The notes beneath the pieces were generated by a model. It worked only from the letters and a program-made list of their open reading frames with translations. It was not told the origin of the DNA and did not search any database. A stretch of 64,000 nucleotides of DNA from Thalassia testudinum. Taxonomy: Eukaryota; Streptophyta; Magnoliopsida; Alismatales; Hydrocharitaceae. Positions 43,505-55,523 of the stretch are shown in pieces; within the stretch, counting starts at the first letter, position 1, and the number at the start of each line of letters is the position of its first letter. The translations under genes and the position numbers were made by a program. The stretch is taken from assembly GCA_037157565.1 (NCBI GenBank), contig JAZHRO010000073.1:93474001-93538000 (forward strand), in the 5' to 3' direction.

Positions 43505-45054
43505 CTCATTGCGCCCAGCTGATGGCGTAAAACTCAGCGCTTAACGGGAGGCAACCTGTCATCCTTTGAAAAACCCGAAACCTTTTCTATGCGGAATTCA
43601 CATTGCACTTTAGGGTTCATCCATTAGAACAGCCGACTTCACCTCAGGTATCCCTACCCGAGATTAGAAATCGTTCGCAACAAGTCATTTTGACTCGTTC
43701 ACTCACCACACACCTATCCTAATACTTGAACTAAGCTGAAATCAAACCCACCTAATTGACAATGGGGACATTGCAAATCTTAGGCATGGGGGGGTATGAA
43801 GGTGCAAAACATCAGGAAAATTCATATCAAGAAAGGGTTTCATAAAAAAAAAAGACTTGAAGGAGGGGATAAACAATTCAGGGTCATACAAAATGAGAGG
43901 AGGAAAAGTGTAAAATGCTAAAAAAGGAGGACAAAATGAAAAAGAAAAAAATAGTCATTAGTAAAAGATTAAGGGATTAACGGAAGTTCTAGACTAGATC
44001 AAGAAAAGAGAAAAAGTGCTAAGGTAACATAACAAGAGATTAGCGGGAACACTGATTTTAGGCCTCTTGGGCTAGATTCTTTAGCTTAAAAATTCGCGTA
44101 TCCGCTAAAATCTGGATAATCCTCACGAGGTTGAGGAAAATGCGAAGCTTAAGTATTAGGTCCAAGGTTTAGGAAGTATTCGGCCTTGTTAACTGACCTT
44201 CGATTTGCGGGATTCGGTAACCTAAGCACCCCAAATTCACACACAGTCTGGTTTAGTGCGCATAAATATCCAATTCACGCAAAAGCGTTTAATGTTCTGC
44301 AAAAGTCACCTAGATTAGGAGCGGCCAATCAACACAAGTTGATTTGGACGAGTTCCCGACGCGGAGAGGAGGGAATTTCCCTTCGAAGATGCGTAACAAC
44401 ATATCATCTCCTCGGTGCTTGTCTCTTACTATATTTAAATATCCTACTAGGGGCATGTAAGCACTCTGCTGGTTCAGATACCATGGGTGGCATTATCACG
44501 AAATATCGATCGCCAGGGTCTGAATTCGGCCACGGAATGCCATGGGCGGGATTATCTCGAAATCTCGAAAGCCAGGGTTCTGGGGGTTGCCATGGGTGGG
44601 ATTATCTCAAAATCTCGATAGCCAGGGATCCTTGAGGATTGATGATGGGCACGAGGAATCCGATACAGACCGTGTTGAGAAGCTAATCCGAAGCTAGAAA
44701 TAAAAAGAAAAGAGAGAGAAAAGCTCTCCAAACAAATAAATCTTCTACCTCTCTCTTACAAAAATGCACTGCAAATTGAACCTAGGCTGAAAATGTCATA
44801 AGCACGGGTGCTTTAACCGCGGAGTCCAACAAACCCTAGGTTATTTTTTGTGGCCTTAAAAACCTTTGCGGAGGACTGAGGCTAAAGCGGAACAGGTCTG
44901 GATTTTGGTTGGTACTTGAGTACCTCTAGGCCTATTGTAGGCATTCTGACCTAATCACAAAAGAAAAGGAGAAGCACTTTTCATAATTGTTGACAGACAC
45001 TCAGGGTCTAGAATGGAAGTTAAAACCTTGAAATTTTGCTAAGGGACTAGCAAA
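43505..45054 (+). other. 3' non-coding tail of element B
   Basis: Includes the internal polypurine-like motif 43783-43799 (GGCATGGGGGGGTATGA), a purine-rich stretch at 43840-44040 and the three tandem boxes at 44481-44627. A 149-residue frame (44186-44635) overlaps the boxes. No env-like gene was recognised. Confidence 0.65.
44481..44627 (+). repeat. Three tandem CCATGGGYGG boxes in the B tail
   Basis: Units start at 44481, 44540 and 44590: CCATGGGTGG or CCATGGGCGG, then ATTATCTCGAAATCTCGA, then GCCAGG. Flanking sequence (GCTTGTCTCTTA upstream, GAATCCGATACAGACCGTGT downstream) is also shared with family A in the same element orientation. Confidence 0.83.
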
Positions 45055-45071
45055 AGCTAGGCATGGGGGTA
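45055..45071 (+). promoter_or_regulatory. Terminal polypurine tract of element B
   Basis: AGCTAGGCATGGGGGTA lies directly before the LTR start TGATGAGAGCC. Confidence 0.8.
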
Positions 45072-47766
45072 TGATGAGAGCCTCATCATGAGCCATAACT
45101 AGCTCATTTTGACCTAATAAAGAGAATAAAAGTTCCTACATAACTTAGAAGAGGCTTAATTGGAGGAATAAGTGTTCTGAGAAGAAAACATGAAATAAAG
45201 GTTAAAACTGTAATTTTACCATTGCAGTACATAAATGAGATTTCTCAGAGACAAAGCATAGGTCAAATGGTCTAAATGAGATAAAAAGTGGGTTGAATCA
45301 ATCAGAAATGGGTTCATGTGCAATCTAGGAATTAAATGACATTTGGTAATCCTAAAACAGACCCGCTTAATTCAGCAAGGTTTCGATCAGGATAAAAATC
45401 AAGTAAACCCTCTAAAAATCATGGAAAAATATCCCCTAGGGTTTAGAACATTCAAAGTGGCCTTTGGAACCTAGTTTGACCTAGATTAGGGTCCTAGCTC
45501 ATCAATTGACCTAAATTGGGTTTTTACGCAAAATATCCAGTCAAACGTGGTCAAACATAAAATCCAACTTCACCATTGGATTCCTTAGGTCCAAATTAGG
45601 TTTTTACCAAAATTTGGACCTAAGGGGAGGTCATCTTGACCTACTTTGCAATTTAGTACACCCAATCACATTTTGGTCCCTATCTTTTGAAAACCATCAC
45701 AATAACCCCCCTATCTTTCTCTCCGACCTTACAATCAAGTCCTTCCACCATTATTGGGGAAGATTCTTCTCCGGCGAGGTTGATAGGGGGGTATGCTCAA
45801 ATCCCTCAGAGATCTCCCAGAATTTGAAGGGAGATTCTCTGAGGAATTCCCTTCCATCTAAGCCTGATCTTGATCTCTGACTTCTTTCCAAACTATCGTA
45901 CGAATGCACGAGAAATTTGGGTCTCGACCACCTTCCTTCTTCGGCGAGACAGCTATGGCCAAAAGCCGCCCTCCACGCACCAGAAAGTTCGGCCAACACC
46001 TATAAAAAGACCTCTGACCCTCTGCGAGATCTCAGACTTGTCTTGGTCGTAGAATCCTCCAAATTTCTTCTCTCCTCTCTCCGGCCAAGGAACCTGCAAG
46101 CTCCGGCGAATGCCTCTCCTCCTTCTCGTTTCTCTGCTACCATACCAACAGCAGAGTCTACTTCGCCTCATCCTCCCGCGTCGTGCTGCACCAAGCGCAT
46201 GTTTCCTCGACCTCTTCATCATCGCCCTCATCTCCCTCAGGGTTATCTTCTCCGACGACGGCAACTACGAGCCGTTTGACTCCGCTGCCCCTGTTCTCTC
46301 CTAACAGTCCAGATAAGTCCCCCATCTTCCCCTCTTTCATTTCCTCACGTTATTTCACTCAATCGACCCCTTGACCGTCCTGTCCACCGCCACCTTCCTC
46401 ATCTCCGGCCACCCTCCAGTGAGACGCCCCCGTCGCTCCGCAGCCCCACACGTCTCGCCGACCAGCACATAACCTCCGCCTCATCTCACTGAACACCCTC
46501 CACTCATCCACAGCTGCGCCACACCACCACAGCAAGCCCCCGAACACACCCACCCGTCCGGCCAAAGAGCGACCTAGGCACTCACGCCTAGGCCGCCCCA
46601 CAGCCTGCCACATAGCTGATCACCTTCGCCGTGACACGGCGAAGGTCCCCCGGTGATCTGATTAGGCCGCGAGGCCATTTTCGTGTCTGACAGGTTCCCA
46701 GCCCCTGCCGCCATTGACGACGACTCGACGAAGCTCCAAGCTCGCTCCAGGCTTCAGGACCGCAAGGCTCCAGGTGCTGCGGATTTGGGGAAGCATTGCG
46801 AAGCTATCTGACCCAGCGAACGAAGCCAACAGAGCCTGCAGTTGAGGAATTGAAGGTGCGATCGGCTGCGGGCATGCGAAGAATAGTAGTGGGCTTTAGT
46901 CCCTCATCGATAAGCCAAGACGCACCAACACCCTTTAAATTGCTTTTGTGAAATATCCTCTTCGCCTCCAGTTACACTTGGGGTGAGGTCCCTCACCCAT
47001 TACACTATGCCTCGTCCGTGGTTTCACCTCACAGATCTGGCGCGACCTGACCCGACCTTGTCCCAAGCACACCTCGCGCATCACCCTCACACCGGTGCGC
47101 CTGGTCACGGGTGTGCGATCCGACCCATTTAACCAGCTCTGGGAGAGCGTGCTGAGAGTGGTTTACACAGAGAGAAAGAGAGACGTGCAGGTAGAGGGAT
47201 AGGTTTTGCTGCACCTAGTGTGTGCAGGACACAGGTACTTAACCGCTGCAAGAAAGAAGGAAGGGAGTTCTGCAGCCAAGGCAAAAAAGAAGAAACGCAA
47301 AAGGGAAAAAGAAGAAAGAAGGAAGGAGGCTCTAAAAGAAAGGAAGGAAGGAGAGAGGCAAGGCAGTGAAGGAAGCAGAACCAAGGAAGACTGAAGAAGA
47401 AGACAAAGGGCAGACGAAGACTCAGGAAGGCAAAGGCAAAGAAAGAAGAACGTCAGACCTTCGCAGGAAGAAAAGATATAGAGGGAGAGAAAAGGAGCTT
47501 CATTTTAAGACGTCTGATACAAATATCAGACGTCCAATCTTAGTTTTCCCTGAGCAATTTCTTTTTTATAACTCTCTTTGAACTCGGACATACTTATTTA
47601 CATTTAAAAGGTTGTGTTCTCAAGTTTTGAAAGCACTTAGATTGCTCCCTATGTTCGACCTCGGATACTCCGGTCTTCGAGTTATAAAATATTTATTTGT
47701 TTTCGTGGAAATTTTGTCTATATTACAACGCATTAGTTATTAAAACACGATCTAGCCGCGTAAACA
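45072..47766 (+). repeat. 3' LTR of element B
   Basis: 2695 bp, TGATGAGAGCC to GCGTAAACA. It keeps TATA (46001-46007), the 10-bp hairpin (46623-46645), the purine tract and the GACGTC inverted repeat (47509-47534). Confidence 0.93.
47509..47534. repeat. GACGTCTGATA inverted repeat in B 3' LTR
   Basis: Exact 11-bp arms with CAAA loop, the same as 25296-25321. Confidence 0.87.
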
Positions 47767-47771
47767 ACCAT

Positions 47772-48407
47772 CCAAAAGGGAGAAGTACCCAAAGGGATCT
47801 TATATGCCGTTCGATAAGCCCACAAAGCATCATCGAGCTTTTGGGACCAGTCTTTCCTATCAGGTCAAACGGTCTTTTCCAAAATATTTTTTATCTCCCT
47901 ATTTGATACTTCAACCTGGCCACTTGTCTGAGGGTGGTAAGGGGTAGCAACCTTGTGAGTCACTCCCAAACTCTTGATTAACCGATTGAAGTGGTGGTTT
48001 TAGAAATGAGGTCCCCCATCACTTATAATAGTCTTGGGGCAGCCGAAACGAGATATGATATTGGCCTTCACAAATTTCAAAACCACAGAGTGGTCATTTG
48101 TGCACGTAGGAATGGCCTCTATCCACTTAGAGACATAATCAACTGCCACCAAGATATATTCAAAACCATGGGACGACGGGAAGGGGTCCATAAAGTCAAT
48201 TCCCCACACATCAAAAATTTCAACGGATTGAATAATGATGTTGAGGCATTTCATTCTTCTTCCCAATCGTTCCAGTCCGTTGACATCTAATACAGGCCTT
48301 AACAAAATTATGAGAATCCTTAAATAAGGAAGGCCACCAAAAATCGGACTGGAGAACCTTAAAAGCAATTTTCTTAGCACCAAAGTGTCCTCCACAATGA
48401 AGTTCAT
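47772..48407 (-). pseudogene. A-outer integrase, catalytic core
   Basis: A frameshift near 48230 splits it from the zinc finger in 48220-49917. The catalytic residues are kept: Asp 48195-48197 (W-G-I-D-F), Asp 48018-48020 (I-S-D-G-G) and Glu 47910-47912 (V-E-V-S-N). Stops follow G-P-H-F (about 48000) and T-V (about 47870). At 47771 element B begins, and the C-terminal domain continues at 22856. The core itself looks intact, so the damage may postdate insertion. Confidence 0.86.
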
Positions 48408-49917
48408 GGCAGAAACTCAGCACACTTTGTTGTTCCTCTTCAGGCACACAACGTCTCAATACTTGGTCTTGTCCAATTCTAAATAATTCTGGCTCTTCCC
48501 AATGAAAATATCTTGCTTGAGAAATGAGTCTCTTTCTTTTCTGCTCATCCCAAGAGCCAGGAGTTTGTCTAGTGACCAAGTAATTTACAGTGTCTGCATA
48601 CCAAGGTAAAGTTGGTGTTACCTCCATCAGAGTTTCATCGGGAAATGTCTCGTGAATGTCTCCAGAAAGAGAGTCATTAAGAGGAAGGCGAGACAGGTGG
48701 TCAGCTACAACATTTTCTACTCCTTTCTTCTCATGTATTTCTAAGTCAAATTCTTGAAGGAGTAGGATCCACCTAATCAGACGTGGCTCAGAATCTTTCT
48801 TAGCAATGAGATGTTTCACTGCTGCATGATCAATAAAAATAACCACCTTAGACCCAAGTAGATAAGACCTAAACTTCTCCAGAGCAAAAACTACAGTAAG
48901 TAATTCTTTTTCAGTGACAGTGTAGTTTTGCTGAGGTTCGGTTAAAGTCTTGCTTGCATAATGCAGCACATGAGGTCTTCCCTCAACCCTTTGTCCAAGG
49001 ACAGCTCCCACTACATAATCTGAAGCATCACACATAAGCTCAAATGGGAGTGTCCGATCAGGAGCTTGGAGAATAGGCGCAGAGATCAAGGCCTCCTTTA
49101 GAGTCTGAAAGGCGTCGGCACACTTTGAATCAAAACTAAAGGAAGATTCCTTCGCCAACAAGTCACAAAGTGGCCTAGAAATCTTACTAAAATTTTTAAT
49201 AAAGCGCCTATAAAAGCCAGCATGGCCCAGAAGGAATCTAATCTGTTTGACATTCCTAGGCAATGGAAGTTTGGAAATAGAATCAATCTTGGCTTTATCT
49301 ACTTCCAAACCTTGCTCAGATATAACATGCCCAAGTACAATTCCTTTCTGTACCATGAAGTGACTTTTCTCCCAGTTGAGGACTAAACCAGTCTCCTTAC
49401 ATCGTTTCAACACATTCTCCAGGTGCAGGAGACACTGGTCGAAAGACGAGCCATAAATAGAGAAGTCATCCATAAATACTTCGACACACTCTTCAATCAT
49501 GTCCGAAAAGATAGACATCATACACCGCTGGAAAGTTGCAGGGGCATTACATAATCCAAACGGCATACGCCTGAATGCAAAAGTATCGTAAGGACTCGTG
49601 AATGTCGTCTTTTCCTGGTCATCAGGAAAGTCTGCCACCTGATTGTACCCAGAATATCCATCGAGAAAGCAATAATACTTATTCCTTGCCAATTTTTTGA
49701 GAATTTGATCAATAAAAGGCAAAGGAAAGTGATCCTTTTGGGTAGCGGTGTTCAGCTTGCGGTAACCAATACAGACCCTCCATCCAGTTGAGGATCTAGT
49801 GACAACTTGTTCACCTTGGTTGTTGAGTTCCACAGTAAAGCCTGCCTTCTTTGGCACCACATGAGTGGGACTGACCCATTTGCTGCCAGCAATGGGATAT
49901 ATGATCCCGGCGTCCAA
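48220..49917 (-). CDS. A-outer RT, RNase H and integrase zinc finger (open segment)
   Basis: A 565-residue open frame. [46 protein letters not shown], and F-M-D-D at 49465-49476. The thumb (H-A-G-F-Y-R-R-F) is in frame here, unlike in A-inner. RNase H has [21 protein letters not shown] and F-I-D-H-A-A-V. The H2C2 finger ends at C-I-R-C-Q before a frameshift. The first Met is internal; upstream Trp codons are intact but the frame breaks at 49938-49955. Confidence 0.9.
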   Translation of the reverse strand: MDAGIIYPIAGSKWVSPTHVVPKKAGFTVELNNQGEQVVTRSSTGWRVCIGYRKLNTATQKDHFPLPFIDQILKKLARNKYYCFLDGYSGYNQVADFPDDQEKTTFTSPYDTFAFRRMPFGLCNAPATFQRCMMSIFSDMIEECVEVFMDDFSIYGSSFDQCLLHLENVLKRCKETGLVLNWEKSHFMVQKGIVLGHVISEQGLEVDKAKIDSISKLPLPRNVKQIRFLLGHAGFYRRFIKNFSKISRPLCDLLAKESSFSFDSKCADAFQTLKEALISAPILQAPDRTLPFELMCDASDYVVGAVLGQRVEGRPHVLHYASKTLTEPQQNYTVTEKELLTVVFALEKFRSYLLGSKVVIFIDHAAVKHLIAKKDSEPRLIRWILLLQEFDLEIHEKKGVENVVADHLSRLPLNDSLSGDIHETFPDETLMEVTPTLPWYADTVNYLVTRQTPGSWDEQKRKRLISQARYFHWEEPELFRIGQDQVLRRCVPEEEQQSVLSFCHELHCGGHFGAKKIAFKVLQSDFWWPSLFKDSHNFVKACIRCQRTGTIGKKNEMPQHHYSIR

Positions 49918-49937
49918 CCACTTCAGGATTTCCTTTT

Positions 49938-51044
49938 TTACAACCTCCTCATATTAGGGTTCAGACGTCTCTGCATGTCCCTAAAAGGCCTGATGGAATC
50001 ATCAGTATAAATGTGGTGCATGCAGAGTGTAGAGTCTGTACCCTTAATGTCAGCAATGCTCCAAGCAATAGCTTCCTTGTGCCTAGACAGGCATTCAATC
50101 AAGGCTCCCTCTTGAGCCTCAGATAGCACAGCAAAAATGATAATGGGGAGCGTATCATTGGCACCTAGGAAAACATACTTGAGAGTGTCAAGGTGGGGTT
50201 TCAACTCAGGGTTGGGGGCTTGTATGGTTGAGGGTTTCATAATAGATGTCCCCATCTCAGGTAGCAAATCTACCTTCGGCGGAAATGATGGGGGAAGAGA
50301 CTCAGCAGAAACTCCTAGCAATTCCTCTAGTTATAGTATATCCCCTTCACATTCCTCCAAGAGATGGGAATGCTCATTTAGCATGACATGCTGAAGGGGG
50401 TCATCACATAACATTGCAGGAGTTGCCTCTTCAATCAGGTCATCTATTACCTCAACTTGAGAACAATCCTCAAGTCTGGCTTGTTTGTAAGCATCAAGCA
50501 CATTAAGCCGGATTTTCCTGTTCCCAAAGCCCATTTTCAATGCCCCAGTATTGCAATTAATTGAAGCATGAGAAGTTGCAAGGAAGGGGCGGCCCAAAAT
50601 GATGGAGGGTTTGGTTGGCTTGTTTGTAGGGTCAGTGTCCAAAACTAAGAAGTTAACAGGAAAGAAGAAATCTTCCACTCTTATGAGGACATCTTCCAAA
50701 ATTCTCCGTGGTGTCTTAAGTGATCGATCAGCAACTTGAAGGATTACAGGGCTAGGCTTCAGATTGCCTCCCCCAAGTTATTCATACACGAAGCTCGGAA
50801 GGATGTTCACCCCCGCACCCAGATCAAGTAGAGCCTCATCAATTTGTAAGTCACCAATAACTACAGAGATGTATGGGGCTCCTGGGTCCTTAAGTTTCGG
50901 GGGTGTGCCATGTTGAACAATTGAGCTAACAGAATAAGGCAGGACAACTTTTGATTGGACCTGTTTTCTAGATTGTCGCTTTTTCGTGCACAGGTCCTTT
51001 AAGAAGTGGGCATAAGATGGAATCTGCCTGATAGCTTCATGCAA
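49938..51044 (-). pseudogene. A-outer protease and linker
   Basis: 51044-50778 has I-R-Q-I-P-S-Y, F-L-K-D-L-C and L-L-D-L-G-A-G-V-N-I-L-P (D-L-G-A-G at 50811-50825), ending at a stop where A-inner has Gln after V-Y-E. The protease continues 50699-50331 with D-F-F-F-P-V-N-F-L-V and I-L-G-R-P-F-L-A-T, to a stop in the acidic linker. The linker resumes in 50321-49938 to N-P-N-M-R-R-L. It shares with A-inner the frame break before RT. Confidence 0.85.
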
Positions 51045-51056
51045 AGGTAGGTTAAT

Positions 51057-52730
51057 CTACACTTGCTTGAAAGTTTTCATAATCTCATCCGTTTTATCTT
51101 TAGCTCCAGATGAGCTAGCAGAAGTCTGCCCAGAGGTGGATAAGCGCTCTGGAAAAGGCACTCTCGATCTCTGGTTGGAAGGGTTGTCATGTCGAGTAAG
51201 GGGTGGAACAGGGGCAACTTCTTCCGGTGAGGTGATTTCAAGCGGAGAAGATTTGGGCAAGTCTTCTCCGGTGGGGGTGAAAGTTGGGGTGGATGGTTTT
51301 TTTGGGGGTGAGACTATAGGAGTATCGGGTTTGAAAATTTCTTTCCCACTCCTCAGAATAGTCACCGCCTGAGCATGCACCTTAAAGACAATCCCTTTTC
51401 CTTTAGGATTTTCCTCAGCAGCACTGGAGAGCTTCGCAGTCTCCCTCTGTCTAACGGCCTCAACAAGGTGTCCAATTTGTGATTTCATCTCATGTATAGC
51501 CTTGTCATGAGATTGGATGATGGCACTTTGACTTTCTTGCATAGTTTTCAACATCACCTTCAATTCATCCATCTCAAAGGTTTTAGGTTGGGCAAAGGTC
51601 TGAGGTTGGTTCATTTGATGGTTTTGAAAGGGTTGTGGTTTGTAATTCCCTGAATTTGAGACATCTCCTTGTCTCCATGAAATGTTTGGGTGGTTCCTCC
51701 ATCCCTCATTATAAGTGTTGGAGAAAGGATCATTACGAGGTCTTGGATGGAACCCTTGAGCGGCATTCAAATCCGCTTGTACAAGCTCAGGGAATTGGGA
51801 GGCCAAGTGGCAATCCACAGTGGTGTGTGTATTGCCTTGACGAATTACGCATTCGGAAGCTTGGGATGTGGAGGTGTTAGGTACGAATGAACTCGGGTTC
51901 GACATAAGCCTTTCCATGTTTTGATTCAATAATTGAATCTGATAGGCTAAATTCTGGGTGTCCCTTGCTTCATTCGCCTCCAACTTTCTTTGCATGAGAG
52001 TGGGCTTTCTATCCATGTAGGTAGAATTCAAGTGAATAGAATTCTCACTCAAAGTATCAAATAAGTTCCAAGCTTCATCCTCAGTCTTAGATAGAAAGGT
52101 TCCTGCAGAGGCACCATCCACAGTTTGCCTATACAAATCATTAAGTCCGGTGTAGAACCTTTCAACCAGTTGCCATTTAGGCACCTAGTGATGTGGGCAA
52201 AGTCTCAGCAAATCGTTAAAGTGCTCCCACGCATCATGGAATGCTTCCCCATCCTTTTGAACAAAACTCATAATTTCCCTCCTAAAGTGATTTGTTTTTC
52301 TCATGGGGAAGTACTTCTTCAAAAACTCCTTCAGGGCATCCCAAGTATTTATATTATCAAGGGTGTGATACCAATACTTGGCTTTGTCCTTTAGGGAGAA
52401 GGGAAAGAGGGTCCGCATTTGAGCGTCATCAGTAACGCCCTGCAGCTTCACCGTGGAACAGACCTCGGTGAATTCCTCCATATGCCTGTAAGGGTCTTCC
52501 CTAGTAGTACCATAAAAGGAGGGTAGCAAGGATATGGTACTACTTTTGATCTCATACGGATTGTCCCCTCCAGGTCTACGTAGTGCTGGGCCAGCTTGAT
52601 TGGTTGGGATGAAATATTCCTTAAGGCTCCTTTGACCGGCCATTTCTACCCTTGGAAGGTCTCTTCTTAGGATTCTTTCAGGTTCAGGATCAAATACAAG
52701 TTATCTCCTAAGAGAATGCCTACCAAGCAT
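51057..52730 (-). pseudogene. A-outer gag
   Basis: The start M-L-G-R-H-S-L-R-R is at 52730, followed at once by a stop where A-inner has Gln (CAA to TAA). The frame then runs 52643-52185 with the gag core (F-P-F-S-L-K-D-K-A-K-Y-W-Y, F-L-K-K-Y-F-P) to a stop in H-H-x-V-P (CAG to TAG). It continues in 52184-51057 with N-D-P-F-S-N-T-Y-N-E-G-W. The CCHC-like knuckle is at 51810-51851, with the second Cys changed to Arg. Confidence 0.87.
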
Positions 52731-53912
52731 GCACTACAAACACAATTCAAAAGGACTTGTTTGCTCTTTACAGATTTAGGCTTTTGACTTTAGTTCAAAT
52801 TGTAGGTGACAAAATAAGTTGCCCAATCAATTACACTCCTATTTTCAACCTTCGAAATGCCTAAAAAGACCTAGTTGGAGCTTGGGTATTCTTCCCTAAA
52901 TCTCAAATTGTCAAGTAAATCCAAAGATGGAAGATCGAGGGATGCAAGTAGGCCTAAGCCTTCCTTTGAAGTTGTTCTTTAGCGGTGCTTCTTAACTACC
53001 CCCAAAAATCCGTGACAGGATATCCCCCTCTTTGGATTTACAAAATCTTTGATCTCAAGTTCCGAACACTTCAGAATCCAACAGTAGGAGGGCTCTTGTC
53101 CTAGTCGTTTCAAGACTTAGGAGTGTCTAAATGAGTGCTGTGGTGCAACAGATATAAGTGTGCATTCACCGCAAAAGGATTTTGAATTTTGAATCGCACA
53201 CCATGTTTTACAATCAAGTCCTTGATTTTTAGATGTCCCTCATTTTATTAGTCCTTTTTTAGAAAATATGTGACCACTTGTTAAATAGCTTCAAGACAAA
53301 CTTTGTGGTCTTTGAATTAATTCCAAATGCAATGAGTGATCAAGAATAGGATGTTAAGTAAGAGAATGCGTACCTTGCTTCCAGCAATCAACGATGCAAG
53401 AATGCACGCAATGCAGAGAAATAAATCTAGAGGCTGCTCATACAGACCTAAATGGTTCGTCCTAGGGCAGGCAGCTTTTAGCAGGTAGCTCGTTTTTTTA
53501 TTTTTTTAATTTTTAAACTACTTATGCACAAGCAAATAAAAGTAATCAATAAACTAAAAACCTAAATCTAAAGAAAAGGGAACAGGCTCCCAAAAATTAC
53601 CCAATACGGGCCAAAAACAAAATCGAGGAACAAACCCCTCAAAATATACCCCAGAACAAGGGTTTCAAACAAAATGCAATGAAAAATTAGATCTAAAGTA
53701 TTAATTCTATCAAACTAGAGACTAAATATACACTGATGTCCGTCGCGTCCTCATCCTTCTCCTCCTCTGGCGACATCAAGGGTCACCTTCTCACAGTGGC
53801 TGATTCTTGCATAAATTTTCTTGCACAGAGAAGAAAATAATAAATGGTCAAATCACTATGCAATTGACAAATAATCAAAATAAAATCAGGTCAAATTATT
53901 GCGTCTGTTGCC
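52731..53912 (-). other. 5' leader of A-outer
   Basis: Untranslated region matching 39401-40608. No gene was seen. Confidence 0.7.
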
Positions 53913-53930
53913 TCCCTGGCAACAGCGCCA
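53913..53930 (-). promoter_or_regulatory. Primer-binding site of A-outer (tRNA-Asp)
   Basis: Plus strand TCCCTGGCAACAGCGCCA, 16 of 18 positions as tRNA-Asp. It lies 2 nt from the LTR. Confidence 0.88.
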
Positions 53931-54817
53931 TTTGACTGATCGATTATTTGCTTTAAAGTTGTTTGCAGTTTTATGTGGTGGAAAAATCGACTAATCAATA
54001 TTTAAAAAGAAATAACCACTCGCAGAGGAGCGGGTCATATCCACAGGGAGGCAATGACGTATTTAAATTCGCACCAGTTAAAAATGTTTGTTCGTAGTTA
54101 GTTTGGACAAGAATCAAGCCAGAATTCCCTTCAGAATAAGGTTGAAACAAGAAACAATGCTGAAATAGCAATTATGAGTAACTAGAGGATATTTGTCGTA
54201 ATGCAGAATCAATAAAATATTAATAAAAATTGACAATGATAGAAAATGCAATTTTTAATGGCTCGGTTACTGTAGCAATATAGGGGATTTTTTCCCCTTT
54301 GGCATGCGCGACGAGCAGTGGACGGCTGGACGCGGGAAGCTCTGAGGAAGTCCCTTGGACCGAGGGCTTCGAAACGGTGGTGGCGGCGTGTCGCGCGGCG
54401 GCCGGAGGCGGCTGGACGACCTTTGACAGAGGTGGCTGCAGCCGATGTTGTGCCGATGTTGCAGCTGCTGTTGGCGGGCGGAGCGTGCGCTGCAGGCAGG
54501 TGCGGCAGCGCGCGTGGCCTGTTGGTGGTGAGGACTGCCGCGCGATGCTGCTGCATGTTGGTTGGAGGCGTGGGCACGCACTGCAGCTAGTGCGAGCTCT
54601 GTTGACAGTGAGAGCGGGTGAGGCAGGTGCGGGGAAGGTGCTACGGGCGTGGGAGTGATTCTGCAGGTGCGGCTGCAGCTGGCGTGGGTACGCAGGCGGT
54701 GAGAGTGGAAGTGTTGGGTTCTTGCATGCGGCTGGAGATGAGCGGGTGGCTGCTGCGGCATGGGTGGTGGAAGTGAAGTAGGAGGACAGAGATTGCTGCT
54801 GGAGTGGGGGGTGGACT

Positions 54818-54845
54818 TCAGACGTCCGGGAAATTTCCCGGACGT
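54818..54845. repeat. Perfect 28-bp palindrome in A-outer 5' LTR
   Basis: AGACGTCCGGGAAA is followed with no spacer by its exact reverse complement. It lies about 400 bp downstream of the expected transcription start, so it would be in the RNA. Confidence 0.9.
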
Positions 54846-55270
54846 CTTAATTGACTGAAAGGGTGATTGCACAGTAGCTGCGGCGGTGGTTGTTGGTGAC
54901 GACGGCGAGGGAGATGCACGCTAAGGTGCTCACGGTAATGCGGACAAGCTCCGGATGGCGGTGTGGTCTGTCACACCACACGCCCACGGTGGTGGAGACT
55001 CGCCGCCACGGTTGAGGCCGACGGTATGGAATGGAAGAAAGGAGATCTCTCTACACAGTGGTGGTCGGTGGTGGAGGCCTCCTGAGCTTGGCTGCCTCCC
55101 TCCTTTTGTAGTGGCCTACACAAATTTGAAATCAGCTGCCCGACCAGATCCAACATATCCGCTCCTCCTTGAATGGATTCTTCACTGCGGCAGCTGGTGG
55201 CATTGGAGCGGCAGCTAGCCGTTCCTGCAAGAAGAAGAATAAAGAAAATAATGTTAAAATATTATGGTCA

Positions 55271-55278
55271 TTTATATA
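55271..55278 (-). promoter_or_regulatory. TATA box of A-outer
   Basis: Minus strand TATATAAA in the context CTGTATATAAATGACC. It is conserved in all A LTRs. Confidence 0.62.
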
Positions 55279-55523
55279 CAGACCCTCAACTTTTATGTTA
55301 TTGCAAACAATGTACCTAATTGGCTAACTAATTAGATGAATGTCATTCTAAGCTAATTCCAAATGCACTTAAAATATGAATGCAATGCATGGATTATGTA
55401 ATTAAATTACAAATATGAATTAATCTATTTACATCCTAATTTATGCTAAATAAATGTTAGAATTAACCTAATGTCTAGGCACTTAAATACTTAATGGCCC
55501 ACAACTATGGGCTAATCAAGCCT

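Larger units (their letters stand above)
22857..47766 (+). mobile_element. Element B: Athila-type retrotransposon on the plus strand, inserted in A-outer integrase
   Basis: The LTRs are 22857-25552 and 45072-47766, 2.7 kb each. The target duplication ACCAT is exact at 22852-22856 and 47767-47771. Order on the plus strand: PBS 25556-25573, gag 26513-28310, protease 28449-29396, RT 29421-30420, RNase H to 31061, integrase 42356-43504, tail and PPT. A-inner (31062-42350) interrupts it between RNase H and integrase. Without A-inner it is about 13.6 kb. It differs from family A in LTR sequence and length, but shares tail boxes and palindrome type. Confidence 0.93.
19679..55518 (-). mobile_element. 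Element A-outer: Athila-type retrotransposon inserted in E's gag
   Basis: The LTRs are 19679-21257 (3') and 53933-55518 (5'). The target duplication AGCCT is exact at 19674-19678 and 55519-55523. The element reads on the minus strand: PBS 53913-53930, gag 52730-51057, protease 51044-49938, RT-RNase H 49917-48220, and integrase 48407-47772 then 22856-22404. Element B (22857-47766) sits inside its integrase. Without B it is about 10.9 kb. LTR, gag and pol closely match A-inner at 31062-42350, so both are one family. Confidence 0.93.
53933..55518 (-). repeat. 5' LTR of A-outer
   Basis: 1586 bp, TGACTGATCG to GGGCTAATCA, partner of 19679-21257. TATA on the minus strand at 55271-55278 predicts U3 of about 250-280 bp and a leader that includes the palindrome. 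Confidence 0.93.

Noticed and set aside
44186..44635. env-like gene in element B tail
   Set aside because: No signal peptide or membrane segment is visible, and the frame overlaps the tandem non-coding boxes.
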